From Gemmatimonadaceae bacterium (GTDB lineage Bacteria; Gemmatimonadota; Gemmatimonadetes; Gemmatimonadales; Gemmatimonadaceae): a stretch of DNA of 64,000 nt. This document shows, in pieces, positions 15,580 through 24,107 of this stretch (the first letter of the stretch is position 1; every line of letters begins with the position of its first letter). The DNA lies in contig DASQFN010000102.1 of assembly GCA_035633115.1 (NCBI GenBank), forward strand, positions 124,001 to 188,000. The letters run 5' to 3'. The translations under genes and the position numbers were made by a program. The notes under the pieces were generated by a model. The model saw only the letters and a list, made by a program, of their open reading frames with translations, made no database searches and was not told where the DNA came from.

Positions 15580-16872
15580 ATGCGACTAAGTTCTGCTGAC
15601 CGCTCAGCGATTAAGCCGAGAGCCGAGCCGTACGCCAGAGCTATTCTGCTCCATTCAGACCTAGAGACTTTAGCCTTTCGATCTGATGAATACCCGGGCT
15701 TTCCTCAAGCTGTATTGAATCAGATAAGGGAAGGCATACCCGACTTCGTTAGAACACGCGCGATCTCAGCAAGCCGATTCAGGTTGCCTTCTGTCTCTCG
15801 ACTCTTATCCGCGGTCGCAACCGAGAGTGACCCCGTCGAGCGCGATCGGTTCGTCTGGGAATCACTAGATCGAGCCCCGACGCTTAAGCCGAAGCAGTTT
15901 GAGAATGCCTTCCTTGCAGCGTCTTCAGTGAAGGAACGTATCTCAGCAATGCTCGCCATGCATCACGCGGCACACAAGAGCCCTGAACAGGTGATCGGCT
16001 TCTTCGAGGAGCTTAGCGAGGGGGACGATGTCGAAATCGCGGAATGGGCCAAGATGCTTCTGCTGGAGATCGTGGCGACGGCCACCAATGACCCGGCGCG
16101 GTTAGAAGAGCCAGTGTCTAGCCGGGACTTCGTGTACTTGGAGAACAGGCAGTTTGACCTAACCATGCCTCTCCTATTCTCCGGGTTTGCATATACCAAA
16201 ATTGGTGGTGTCACGAAGAACACAGTGCTATCGCCGCTTTGGTTTGAACACGTCTTGGGCGAAGCCATGGTATGTCTGAAGATGGACACCTACAAAACCA
16301 ATATTGTCCTTGAAAAGAGGGTATCAGATCTTCACCCTGATGGCACGCCACACTATGAATTGTTTCCGTTTGCTGGCAGTACAGAGAACAGGAGCGAACG
16401 TGTCTTCTTGCATCGCTACTGGGCGAATCTCGAACGTCCCTACTACAGCTCTGGAAGGACCGAATTGGTTGGACACGGCGATCATGTTGTAAACGGAGTC
16501 GAGATGTCTTTCGCGCGAGTTGCCGAAACCACCGCCCCGCGGCGGTATTGGCGCGACGGCAAGCCTCTAGCCGAGACGGTGCGAGGCCAGTTTTTCGGCT
16601 ACGGCCACATCGAGCCCAAGACTCTGCTTGAGAATCGCTTCAGCATGGGTCCAGGCAACTTTCAATTGACCCCCAAGCTCCACCCGACATCAGGGAAAGA
16701 GTCGAACACTCGTTTCTATGGCACGTTCTACGGGAAGCTCGACGACTATGATCAAGACGGGAAGCTAGACATGAATACGCGACCCGTTCACTGCACCATC
16801 GACGGTACGCTTGACTATTTTGGAGATGGAACGCTGGCTAGAGATCCGATTAGGCCGAACGACTGGAAATAG
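15580..16872 (+). CDS. hypothetical protein (430 aa)
   Basis: A complete-looking gene with a good ribosome site (AGGAGAG, spacing about 5) before its ATG. The first 180 residues are alpha-helical and repeat-like (KERISAMLAMHHAAHKSPEQVI, then EIAEWAKMLLLEIVATATNDP), reminiscent of HEAT-type helical pairs. The remaining 250 are beta-rich and aspartate/tyrosine-rich, with a C-terminal GKLDDYDQDGKLDM segment similar to a calcium loop. I do not recognise the family. It lies just behind the attC-like site and ahead of a transposase remnant, so it is probably part of the accessory region. Confidence 0.6.
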   Translation: MRLSSADRSAIKPRAEPYARAILLHSDLETLAFRSDEYPGFPQAVLNQIREGIPDFVRTRAISASRFRLPSVSRLLSAVATESDPVERDRFVWESLDRAPTLKPKQFENAFLAASSVKERISAMLAMHHAAHKSPEQVIGFFEELSEGDDVEIAEWAKMLLLEIVATATNDPARLEEPVSSRDFVYLENRQFDLTMPLLFSGFAYTKIGGVTKNTVLSPLWFEHVLGEAMVCLKMDTYKTNIVLEKRVSDLHPDGTPHYELFPFAGSTENRSERVFLHRYWANLERPYYSSGRTELVGHGDHVVNGVEMSFARVAETTAPRRYWRDGKPLAETVRGQFFGYGHIEPKTLLENRFSMGPGNFQLTPKLHPTSGKESNTRFYGTFYGKLDDYDQDGKLDMNTRPVHCTIDGTLDYFGDGTLARDPIRPNDWK

Positions 16873-16949
16873 GAATGTGAGCAACCGGGAAGAAGGTAAC
16901 GCAGTTAACCGGGGATGATTGGTAACACTTCGTTGGGCGTGGGGAGTAC

Positions 16950-17205
16950 GCAAGGGTCAGTCTCGTATGATCATCTCGGGTTTCGTCGGCTTTCGCCACA
17001 AGGATTGTCCCGAAATGGATCGACCAGATTCCGTCTTCGGTTTCTTCCAAGCCGATGTGATGTTGAGCGCATTGGCAATGAAGACCAGCGTGTGTTTGAG
17101 CCGGGACGTCCCAGCGCTCTGACCCGTCTGGGGAGGAAGGGCGCGGGTTCTCAAGGGGGGGCAACCGCTCGGGAAAGGGGGCGAGGCGAGACGGTGTAGC
17201 GCGAA
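16950..17205 (-). pseudogene. IS481-like transposase C-terminal remnant, frameshifted
   Basis: On the minus strand, pieces of a transposase tail appear in different frames: PFPERLPPLENP (family pattern PYPxRLPPLEYP), then LKHTLVFIANALN, then HIGLEETEDGIWSIHFGTIL (family pattern GLEExDDGxWxVYFG), then EMIIRD. Intact transposases of the IS481/integrase-core type end this way. At least two frame changes are needed to link the parts, and the DDE catalytic region is absent, so this is a dead fragment. The exact IS family is from memory of the C-terminal motif and is less sure than the remnant status. Confidence 0.5.
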
Positions 17206-17407
17206 CTGGGCGTCTACAGCCGGCGCTTACGACGAGGTTTGCGACGAGGTCTTGGCATCCATTCATCATGCGCCCTCGTCTCACACCCGATAGCACCTGT
17301 ACCTCCTCTCCATCATCGCACCTCCCGCGTGATTTCCTGCCAACTTCAGCCACTCGATCGGGAGACGACCCACAAAAAGTTGACTGGCTTTGTGTTGTCT
17401 TTTCGCC
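17206..17407. other. non-coding remnant spacer
   Basis: Short gap between the transposase remnant and the following minus-strand gene; AT-richer by eye than the surroundings, with no repeat or gene detected. Confidence 0.3.
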
Positions 17408-18079
17408 TCAATTAGTCTTGCGTCCGGATGCTTGAAAAGACCTAGCCTTTGATTCGGTAATGTAATTGTCTGCTCCATACCGTAAGCTAGTGAGATATGC
17501 CAGAGGCTTTCCGGATGGATCCTTCCGATCAAAAAGGGGCAACATAAAGAGCAGAGCGTGTCCGTTGGGGTCGTCTACGGGTGGAATTGATGTGACATGT
17601 TCATTCATTAGCAGTATCGGCTCTTTGTTAAAGACACTGATGCCAACCTGGGGTAAGTCAAAGACTACTCCCGTCGCAATCCTGCATTTTGCAGCCCCTT
17701 GTGGCGATGTTGCCGGGAAAATCTGTCCAGATGAAAGAATATCTGGATTGAGGCTAACGGCTATCGGCCCTATGTCTCTATTCTCTCCATTTAGTTTCAG
17801 ATCGATGATGTTTACGAGGAGTTCAAAGGTCGTCCAATTCTTTGTCGTCGGATTGTCGCGAGCAACCCGGAAGTAGCCCGAGAAGTCAACGGTGAACTCC
17901 CCCTTACCGGGAATTGTGAAAATATCCGTCGAATGGAGAGCAAGATTGTCAATTCCTCCTGGCGGAACCGTATACGGCTTCGCTTTTGTCCCCGCATAAT
18001 GATCTTTCAATCCGGTTAAATTAACTTGGGGTCCCCATTGTATCTGATGACCACTCCCCTTTTTGCGACGTGCTGGCAT
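17408..18079 (-). CDS. hypothetical protein, possibly DUF6073-type
   Basis: A 223-residue soluble, beta-rich protein. The ATG at 18079 follows a good GGAGG site, which itself lies inside the relic of an IS3 orfB gene, so the present leader region was formed by that insertion. Distinct stretches are STDIFTIPGKGEFTVDFSG, GPIAVSLNPDILSSGQIFP, FNKEPILLMNEHVTSIPPV and LTSLRYGADNYI. This resembles, from memory, DUF6073-family sequences of unknown function, but I cannot verify it. Codon use is AT-richer than the core genes to the right, consistent with acquired DNA. Confidence 0.55.
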   Translation of the reverse strand: MPARRKKGSGHQIQWGPQVNLTGLKDHYAGTKAKPYTVPPGGIDNLALHSTDIFTIPGKGEFTVDFSGYFRVARDNPTTKNWTTFELLVNIIDLKLNGENRDIGPIAVSLNPDILSSGQIFPATSPQGAAKCRIATGVVFDLPQVGISVFNKEPILLMNEHVTSIPPVDDPNGHALLFMLPLFDRKDPSGKPLAYLTSLRYGADNYITESKARSFQASGRKTN

Positions 18080-18089
18080 TTTAATTCCT

Positions 18090-18460
18090 CCGTCGGGATG
18101 TAGCGAATTGACTTTCGGTGAAAACTGAGCCACCTGCACACCTGGCGCTCACTTTCGGCGGTCAACTCAACCGCAGAGACGATGGTCCGCCGTTGCTCCA
18201 TCGTCACCACTCCTTCCCCAAAACATCCTTCAGCGCATGGATGTTCAGTGCCTGACCTGCGGTCACTCTTCTTGAGACGCCGTTCTCGAGAGCTCGCAGG
18301 CGATCGCGTCGCTTGCCTGCATCGCTTCGTTTCCTCCGCCAGCAATAAAACGTCTCGCTCGAGATCCCGAACCGGCGTATCACCTCTCTCGTCTTCCCGC
18401 GGGCTTCGGCCTCATTCAGGATGCCAGTGTTCTGCCATCGGTGAGACGTGACTTGCGCAT
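18090..18460 (-). pseudogene. IS3-family transposase remnant (orfA and start of orfB)
   Basis: The minus strand opens with MRKSRLTDG, the usual start of IS3 orfA, but a frame change within the first dozen codons is needed to continue into ILNEAEARGKTREVIRRFGI and SSETFYCWRRKRSDAG, ending ALKDVLGKEW at 18204. orfB begins at an overlapping ATG (18201) as MEQRRTIVSAVELT.. and breaks off after the CRWLSFHRKSIRY motif. The catalytic domain is missing here. A matching IS3 C-terminal fragment occurs on the opposite strand at 21295-21429, so one element may have been split by rearrangement. Confidence 0.7.
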
Positions 18461-18552
18461 TGAGAGTCCTCCTCGCCGGCTCCCGGCGTCGGGGACTGTC
18501 AACCTACAAGTGGTCCTCTATATTGGGCGACCGTCAGCCCCCTCCGCTTCTC

Positions 18553-19464
18553 CTATTTTGCGAACCTGTCCGTCGGAGCTTCGAGCAAAAGGGGCAACGC
18601 GATCAGAATCGGCGGATCGAAGGTGTGAAGTGCCCGGGGGTAGAGATCGTACGAATTGGATGGACCGAGAGTCTGTTTCTCAACGCATCGGGACGCGACT
18701 AGGATACTCGCTTGTGGTGGGAGAAGAAAAGCCATGGTATCGGTTAAGTCTGGAAAGCCGACCGCAAGTAGGTATGCCGTCGTCGGGGCCGCGCCCCCGT
18801 CGAGTTCGAACCGGCCTCCGCTGAGGAGAAGAACCCCACTCAAGGGATGCCGCTTCGGAATCGGTGATTCGAACAGCCCCACGAAGGCACCGCCCACGAA
18901 ATCAGCAGGGAGATGAAGCGAGCCGCGGAGTCGCGACACTAGTCTATTCATGGCGGGGCGCACAAAGTGGCCTTGTAAGTGCTCCTCAACACTCCGGCTG
19001 AAAAAGTCATCTCGCAACTTCCTGAACCCGCTTGGCGGTATTCCCACGAATTCCGAGAATAATCTCGTGAATGTCCCAAGCGATCGGTAACCTACCCCGA
19101 AGCAAATCGAAGATACTGAGGTGGATGTACCCAGGAGCAGCTTCTTCGCCAGCTCGATTCGGAGCGCGGCGAGAAACCTTTCAGGGCTGATGCCGGTCGT
19201 TTCCTTAAAGACTCTCGAAAAATGAAAGCGACTCATGATCGCCCTTTTCGCCATGCTCGCGAGATCCCAATCGGCGCATGGATCGAGCCGCAGCGCAGCG
19301 AGAACCCCCGCGATCGCGCTTTCGTGAGAGGTGATCGTCGCCCAACGGTGACGGGCCAAGGAGTTCGCGCGCCGCACGCGAGTCTTCGCTTCTGCATCCA
19401 CCAACTCGATAGCGAAGCCCTCGAAAATTCCGCCGGTCTTTGGAACGCTGGGGTGCACAGTCAA
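18553..19464 (-). CDS. AraC-family transcriptional regulator
   Basis: A 303-residue regulator with the AraC double helix-turn-helix near the N-terminus (about residues 48-150): ADWDLASMAKRAIMSRFHFSRVFKETTGISPERFLAALRIE, then SVSSICFGVGYRSLGTFTRLFSEFVGIPPSGFRK. The remaining 150 residues are beta-rich and probably bind a ligand, an inverted domain order compared with AraC itself. It is preceded by its own copy of the tandem 17-bp repeat (site B), about 180 bases upstream and in the same orientation. That arrangement would suit autoregulation, and makes it one of two candidates in the window for the repeat-binding protein. Confidence 0.85.
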   Translation of the reverse strand: MTVHPSVPKTGGIFEGFAIELVDAEAKTRVRRANSLARHRWATITSHESAIAGVLAALRLDPCADWDLASMAKRAIMSRFHFSRVFKETTGISPERFLAALRIELAKKLLLGTSTSVSSICFGVGYRSLGTFTRLFSEFVGIPPSGFRKLRDDFFSRSVEEHLQGHFVRPAMNRLVSRLRGSLHLPADFVGGAFVGLFESPIPKRHPLSGVLLLSGGRFELDGGAAPTTAYLLAVGFPDLTDTMAFLLPPQASILVASRCVEKQTLGPSNSYDLYPRALHTFDPPILIALPLLLEAPTDRFAK

Positions 19465-19921
19465 CTCGACGCTCCGATTTGTCCTAAGTCGTCAATTACC
19501 ATCGGATGGTCCTTCGGCGGGACTCCTTCGTCGGAATCAGTGCCCCGTTTGGCATTATTATTCTGTCCCTGGAGTTAACACGATTCGCGTTTTGAGTACG
19601 ACGTGTGGCCAATTTCAAGATGTGCGCTCAACCGAGGCCGGCAATGCTGTTTTTGTATCACTCAAGTGCCGCTTTTATATCACCCCGGGAAGGCTTGCTA
19701 AGAGAGCGTTGCCCTTTCCTCCCGCGGAAGCAGGGCAATGAGCAAGTGGGTCTTCGCGGGTGCCGCCCTGTATCCGCTGATGAGCGGCATCGACAATTCT
19801 CCCTAGAATCGGCTCGTCCAGCGACGCGGCCCCCTAACTGTCGTGCAGTGCGATCCAACTGCCTGAGGTAATCCGACAAAAACAATGACCTCGAAATTCG
19901 AAAGGTTACCTTTCATTTTTC
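19465..19921. other. intergenic region carrying site B
   Basis: About 450 bases between the AraC gene and an ATPase fragment. Apart from the repeat element at 19644-19682 I see no gene; the short frames here lack family resemblance. Confidence 0.4.
19644..19682 (-). promoter_or_regulatory. tandem 17-bp direct repeat, site B (upstream of araC-type gene)
   Basis: Read on the minus strand: TGATATAAAAGCGGCAC (19682-19666), five-base spacer, TGATACAAAAACAGCAT (19660-19644); period 22 bp. It points toward the AraC-family gene starting at 19464. Confidence 0.6.
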
Positions 19922-20092
19922 ATGGTGTCCGGCCACCGACTCGTTTGCAGACCGCACCTCCTTGAGCAGCCAGGGAGAGCTCTGCGTCGCAGCCCCGTTG
20001 TTGCGCTCATCGGTCCCAGACAGTGCGGTAAGACCACAACGGCTCGACTGATACTGTCCGCCGAGTCTTCCAACTACTTCGACCTCGACTAA
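19922..20092 (+). pseudogene. truncated AAA ATPase (DUF4143-type) N-terminus
   Basis: A 56-codon frame starting ATG at 19922 and ending after the Walker A segment: VVALIGPRQCGKTTTARLIL followed by SSNYFDLD and a stop. This is the start of the AAA/DUF4143 family of about 380-430 residues, in which the P-loop GPRQCGKTT follows a short helical leader. Everything after the first 50 residues is missing, so it cannot be functional. It marks another truncated gene in the 17-25 kb junkyard. Confidence 0.7.
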
Positions 20093-20201
20093 GCGGCTCT
20101 TTGGAGCACTAGTACAAGAGCACCTTTCCGAAGGTCCGAAAGTTTACAGATACCGGCGTCTTATTCTTTTCGTAGGCGGACTCGTGATACCGGCTGTTTT
20201 G

Positions 20202-20522
20202 CTAGTGGTAGCTTGGCGATGGGTAAGCAAAAAACCGCGCACGGCGTGACTCTCCGCGCGGAGGTACAGTTTCCAAACTTTCCGGCTTCAGGGCCGCGAA
20301 ATCCGTTGCGCCTACCACTGTTTTTCGTTGTCCAATCAGTTCTCTGACTCGCGCATCTGCCCGAGCGAGGCGTTGAGCGAGCTCGGCCTCACGAGCGGTC
20401 AGTGGATCGAGTGGTCTTTGCGCAGTTGCAGATTCCGAGGGGACAGACGATGCGATGAGAAGGGGGACCATAATCCCGAGGAATTGCGCAATCCGCCAGC
20501 GAGCGTGCTTTGTCGCCGACAT
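20202..20522 (-). CDS. small secreted protein, probably C-terminally damaged
   Basis: The ATG at 20522 has a perfect AAAGGAGG site with spacing near 8. Residues 1-35 form a signal peptide (basic start, hydrophobic FLGIMVPLLIASSV, cleavage near ATAQ). The mature part starts with a helical LTAREAELAQRLARADARVRELI segment and then degenerates into RRARFFAYPSPSYH, which looks like out-of-frame sequence, so the gene may be cut or frameshifted. The family is not recognised. Site C of the tandem repeat lies 89 bases upstream in the same orientation. Confidence 0.5.
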   Translation of the reverse strand: MSATKHARWRIAQFLGIMVPLLIASSVPSESATAQRPLDPLTAREAELAQRLARADARVRELIGQRKTVVGATDFAALKPESLETVPPRGESRRARFFAYPSPSYH

Positions 20523-20611
20523 AGCCACCTCCTTTGATTGCGATTGTCTTCACGAAGCTCTGAGCCGCGTTCCGACGTTGCCTCAACTTACCCAGTTTTA
20601 CTCAGTTGGAA

Positions 20612-20650
20612 ATGTCGGTTTTATATCACCCGACTGTTGTTTTTCTATCG
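20612..20650 (-). promoter_or_regulatory. tandem 17-bp direct repeat, site C
   Basis: Minus strand: CGATAGAAAAACAACAG (20650-20634), five-base spacer, TGATATAAAACCGACAT (20628-20612); period 22 bp. The distal copy is degenerate. It is directed toward the small secreted protein starting at 20522. Confidence 0.5.
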
Positions 20651-20771
20651 TTTGCGCGCGGGGTCGGTTGCGGCGGTTGTGCCGAGCGACGATCTGCCTC
20701 CGTGCAGCGTCAACGAGAAGCTGTTGACGTTGTCTTAGCGCGGATGTGGGTCGTATCACGACTTTGGCTAG

Positions 20772-20810
20772 CGATACAAAACAGGCATAACAGTGATACA
20801 AAATCGGCAT
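20772..20810 (+). promoter_or_regulatory. tandem 17-bp direct repeat, site D
   Basis: CGATACAAAACAGGCAT (20772-20788) and TGATACAAAATCGGCAT (20794-20810), period 22 bp. It is divergent from site C, 121 bases away. No intact plus-strand gene follows, so the gene it once served may have been lost. Confidence 0.55.
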
Positions 20811-21107
20811 CGACAGCTCGCCATGTCGAGCATACCCTTCGCTGGCGATCGGCGATCTCTCCGTGGATCCGATCCTCCTGCTCTTGGAGGGTGAGTAAAC
20901 CGAGAGGAATACCGTGCAACAGACAATTCACTTCGACCCCAACGGCGGCCCGCTTCCGTTAGAATGCTCGCCGGGTTTGCGTCCTCTGGGCACTTGCGGG
21001 TAAGCAGTGGCCGTCCTGCCCCGAGCCCTTAAGCGCCTTGTCCTTATAATCGGAACCCTACGACACCAATGATCTCTCCGTTGATGTCGTTAAATGGCGG
21101 GTGGTGA
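20811..21107. other. gene-free stretch
   Basis: No convincing coding sequence. A minus-strand frame spells a helical LLTLQEQEDRIHGEIADRQRRV that could be a recombinase coiled-coil scrap, but there is too little to support a call. The minus-strand end GEIIGVVGFRL near 21046 also resembles the tail of a lost gene. Confidence 0.3.
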
Positions 21108-21288
21108 TCAGCGCGATAATGCCTGTCGAGCAAAGCGCGCAGCGTTAGCGCGGTTACGACTCCACACCCGCACTCGGCGCAGCGGGCGCACGCGTTGCGT
21201 GGCTGCGAGGTGCGTGCGCGCCTGAGCGCCCGACCCACGGAGCGCCAGATCGCCAGCATCCGGATTTGCAAGAAAGAGGTCGCTGATC
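21108..21288 (-). pseudogene. ornithine cyclodeaminase/mu-crystallin family fragment
   Basis: About 58 codons on the minus strand, reading LANPDAGDLALRGSGAQART, then HLAATQRVRPLRRVRVWSR and NRANAARFARQAL. This is the Rossmann NAD-binding start of the ornithine cyclodeaminase/mu-crystallin family (pattern LxLLGxGxQAxxH..A....RPI..V.VWxR). Both the N-terminal dimerisation half and the C-terminal part are missing. Its 5' side is abutted by an IS3 transposase tail on the other strand, which suggests the insertion truncated the gene. Confidence 0.65.
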
Positions 21289-21289
21289 G

Positions 21290-21456
21290 ATGGAATCTTC
21301 GCTACGCGCGCTGAAGGGAGTGAGCTATTCGAATTCGTCGAGATCTGGTACAATCGGCAGCGGCGGCACTCATCGCTTGGCTATCGCACGCCAGCGGAAT
21401 TTGAGAGGGAACTTCTGAACGCCGGCTAAACGAGGTGTCTACTAACCGGGTCAACT
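21290..21456 (+). pseudogene. IS3-family transposase C-terminal fragment and possible IS end
   Basis: The frame ending at TAA 21427-21429 reads ELFEFVEIWYNRQRRHSSLG then YRTPAEFERELLNAG, the unmistakable end of IS3 orfB (family pattern FIExWYNxxRRHSxLGYxSPxxFE). The integrase core upstream is absent. The following sequence TGTCTACTAACCGGGTCAAC (21433-21452) resembles the terminal inverted repeat of IS3-type elements, which often contain CTAACCGGG; a partner repeat was not found. Confidence 0.7.
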
Positions 21457-21519
21457 TCAGTCCGCGTCTTACGACTTAAGCATGACGATCGAACGAAACC
21501 GTTTTCAATGCGAAAGAAG

Positions 21520-21936
21520 TCACCCGATTGTCGCCAGGTACGTGTAGGTCAAATCGAAGATGTGAAGCATGATATTACCACGGGCACTAGCTCTGCCGTC
21601 ACTGACCGCAAAACGGGTAGCGCCTACACGAAACACGTAAACCTGAGTCGGAATGGTGCCATCGGTGTACATCGCTGCCATTGCTGTCACTGCGCGTGCA
21701 CATTCCGCTTCGTCAGACACAAGTTGCACTGCAGGCGTCGTTGTAACCACCGGGAGTTTGAATGCTAGCCGCGCTTTGGCATTCCCCGCATCATTTGCCG
21801 TGACCGTTCTCTGTAAATACGACAGAGTGTTCGCGGACCACGAATCAGACGCTCGACACACATTCATCGGTGTGACGGCTCCAAAATGGAGGAGGCTGTG
21901 TACGAGCATCCACGTAGGAACCCACATAGTTTGCAT
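21520..21936 (-). CDS. hypothetical protein (138 aa)
   Basis: A small, probably secreted protein without recognised family. The first 28 residues are hydrophobic and methionine-rich (MWVPTWMLVHSLLHFGAVTPM), which may be a signal peptide. The C-terminal part (DEAECARAVTAMAAMY, then TQVYVFRVGATRFAVSD and MLHIFDLTYTYLATIG) has the feel of short Gemmatimonadota exported proteins that end in an FDxxYxYL strand. It begins 13 bases after the stop of the larger lipoprotein gene upstream, so the two are likely one transcript. Confidence 0.5.
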   Translation of the reverse strand: MQTMWVPTWMLVHSLLHFGAVTPMNVCRASDSWSANTLSYLQRTVTANDAGNAKARLAFKLPVVTTTPAVQLVSDEAECARAVTAMAAMYTDGTIPTQVYVFRVGATRFAVSDGRASARGNIMLHIFDLTYTYLATIG

Positions 21937-21949
21937 CTCCTATTAGACT

Positions 21950-23401
21950 CTAGAGTCGAACACAGGTTCCAAGTACCCGTGGCGCAGAGTTGTAGTTTAC
22001 CTTCCAGCCCGTCTTTGGAAAAAAGCGCCAGCTTGTATCTGGCGGAATCTTCATACTGTCCATTGGATACGGATAAATACGATACAGTGAATCGTTATCC
22101 GGGATTATTATCGGCATCCCTTGATCTGATGCCACCTTCCAATCGGCTCCACTTGGTCCTCCATATGGTCCGCCATAAGTGATGTACTGCCCTGGAAGTA
22201 GCCCAGGGCCTTGGCAAAGCGCCGGCAGACTGTCTGTCATGCTAAAGGGATGACTGTGGGACAGAATTTGCGGAACACCTGGGAAGGGAGTGAGCGGCAA
22301 GTCCCAGTTCGTACAAGGCGATGTTGCCGGATTTAAAGGGGACAATCGAAAGATTTTGGCTCCCAGCGAATCAAATATTACTCCAGAGCGCTCTCTTCGG
22401 CTGTTGGTGTTCGGAGAAGTCGCGTTACCGGAATCAAGTTCCATACGCATTAGCAGACGATTCACGGGGTCGTCCAACAAAGAGTCTCCGACAGGGCATG
22501 GCACCATCTTGATCGGGACCCGCTCTGTTTGTGCAACGCCGTTCACGACCGCATCGACGATCATGAAGCCTTCTTCCTGAATTGGAACGGTGCAGGTTTG
22601 CGCGATCATGTTGGTACAATACCAACCCAACTTCGTGGTGTCCGCGCCGTGATAGGTCGTATCGGCCCGTTCCCAGCGCCAGCCAGTTACGCGGCGCGGA
22701 CGGCCGCCACCGCCGTGATTAGCTGCCATTAGGTTCGGAAGGGCCGAAACGGTGAACTTCACGGTTTGACCCCGTTGGATGAAGCGACCTTTATCCGGCG
22801 TCACAAGCAGTCGAGTCGGCAATGCGCTAATACGGACGCGTTGCGTCCCAGTCTGCGAATGGCAAGGCTCAGGATTACATGCTCCCACGGTTTCTATGAT
22901 CGCCCCGCCCCGGATCGCCTTGCCGACGCCTTTCACGAGAATGGTATCGGTCCACGCGTGATGCTGGTCGCATAGCGGAGGCTTTTTGTACGTGCCTTGT
23001 GTCGGATACGAGATGGTAACATCAAGCCCACAGCCTCCGCCGGAAACGAAACTACCGTACGCCCAAACTGGACCGTTAGTGTTGTTCACTGGCCCGATAT
23101 GTCCCGGATTGGCGGGATTTGTGTAAAGCATGATGCTGTCGATGACGCTGATCTCCGCATAGACGACATCGGCGAAGTAATGCATGGCCGCTGTGTCGCC
23201 TGGCGTCGCGTTAAGCAAAGTCTCAAAAGTGTCAACGACGACAGTTGGACGAAGCGAGAGCGGAACGTTTTTCAGATGCGTGCGGGGTGCTGTTACTTCT
23301 GACTCGTCTCTGCATGAAAAGGTAACCACAGCGACGACGCTAAGAAGGGCGATCCGGAACCCAAATGCCCTGGGAAGAGTTACTCTTTCGAGTCGCGCCA
23401 T
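21950..23401 (-). CDS. secreted lipoprotein of unknown function
   Basis: A 483-residue exported protein. The N-terminus (LPRAFGFRIALLSVVAVVTFSC) has a lipobox-like end at Cys30. The body is rich in beta segments, Asn/Gly/Pro and paired cysteines (GGGCGLDV, CNPEPCHSQTG, CTNMIAQTCTVP), pointing to an extracytoplasmic, disulphide-stabilised Ig-like fold. A central stretch (VTPDKGRFIQRGQTVKFTV) looks like a bacterial Ig-type domain. I do not know the family. A degenerate tandem repeat lies about 190 bases upstream in the same orientation. Confidence 0.65.
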   Translation of the reverse strand: MARLERVTLPRAFGFRIALLSVVAVVTFSCRDESEVTAPRTHLKNVPLSLRPTVVVDTFETLLNATPGDTAAMHYFADVVYAEISVIDSIMLYTNPANPGHIGPVNNTNGPVWAYGSFVSGGGCGLDVTISYPTQGTYKKPPLCDQHHAWTDTILVKGVGKAIRGGAIIETVGACNPEPCHSQTGTQRVRISALPTRLLVTPDKGRFIQRGQTVKFTVSALPNLMAANHGGGGRPRRVTGWRWERADTTYHGADTTKLGWYCTNMIAQTCTVPIQEEGFMIVDAVVNGVAQTERVPIKMVPCPVGDSLLDDPVNRLLMRMELDSGNATSPNTNSRRERSGVIFDSLGAKIFRLSPLNPATSPCTNWDLPLTPFPGVPQILSHSHPFSMTDSLPALCQGPGLLPGQYITYGGPYGGPSGADWKVASDQGMPIIIPDNDSLYRIYPYPMDSMKIPPDTSWRFFPKTGWKVNYNSAPRVLGTCVRL

Positions 23402-24107
23402 TCATCGATGCCGGTCAGTGGTGGACGCACGACTAGCGTCGTGCTCGAAGTGTGACGCGAACGTGGCGCATTGGCAAAGCAATTGAGCAACTTTGAGCTG
23501 ATCAATCCTCGCGCGAAAAGAGTTGTCGCAGTGCTGCGGTTAGACCATGGTGATCCGCAGCAAGCTACCATCAATCGGATTTGGCACAATGGCGATTTTG
23601 ACACTGGGTGTCGTTTTTGTAATGTCCCTATCGGATTGATTGCCGACATTACAATCGCGCGGCGTATATCGCTCTCCAGCGATCCTCGCGCGCACCCAAT
23701 CAACTACAGTGGGCTCCTAGATGGAGGCGGAGTGGGCGTTTCGTACGGCACCTGCCTTGTGGATGCCAAGCTGTATTTCTCCAAGATTCCAGCGAACGCT
23801 TCTTTGGACGGTGGCAGCTTGCCAAATTCCACGGGTGAACACCAAAGTTCTTGCCTGGGGGCACGACCACACTCTGGGCATCGGTCTCGGCGAAATAGTC
23901 ATTTGCCCCGGCCGAGTAACGGGAGAATACCCAGTAGACAAGGACGGAAATCTTCTAGGCTTGACGTATAAGGCCGGGCCCTCAGTTAGAGATGGACTGG
24001 CATTCTTCGAGCGAGACCAGCCCACACACCCCGACTACGTCGGACCAGTTTCTCATTTCATCATAGACTTTCTCAGATCAATATCATGCGGCCCGGGCAA
24101 ATCTTTA
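23402..24107. other. degraded coding remnants, unassigned
   Basis: About 700 bases with gene-like codon use but no intact gene. A plus-strand frame around 23710-23835 reads GGGVGVSYGTCLVDAKLYFS and another, one frame over, from about 23840 to 24090 reads LAWGHDHTLGIGLGEIVICP followed by YPVDKDGNLLGLTYKAG. These could be one frameshifted gene that joins directly onto the truncated Mur ligase. I do not recognise it. Confidence 0.35.
23589..23624 (-). promoter_or_regulatory. degenerate tandem repeat, site I
   Basis: Minus strand: CATTACAAAAACGACAC (23624-23608), then TGTCAAAATCGCCAT (23603-23589), which lacks two bases of the consensus. It is directed at the lipoprotein gene starting at 23401. 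Weak match; listed because orientation and position agree with the other sites. Confidence 0.25.

Noticed and set aside
20811-20931. Recombinase fragment on the minus strand
   Set aside because: Only a short coiled-coil-like stretch; no catalytic motif to support it.
23471-23971. Single intact 166-residue gene
   Set aside because: Good protein-like sequence switches frame near 23840 and a degenerate repeat element lies inside it; treated as remnants.
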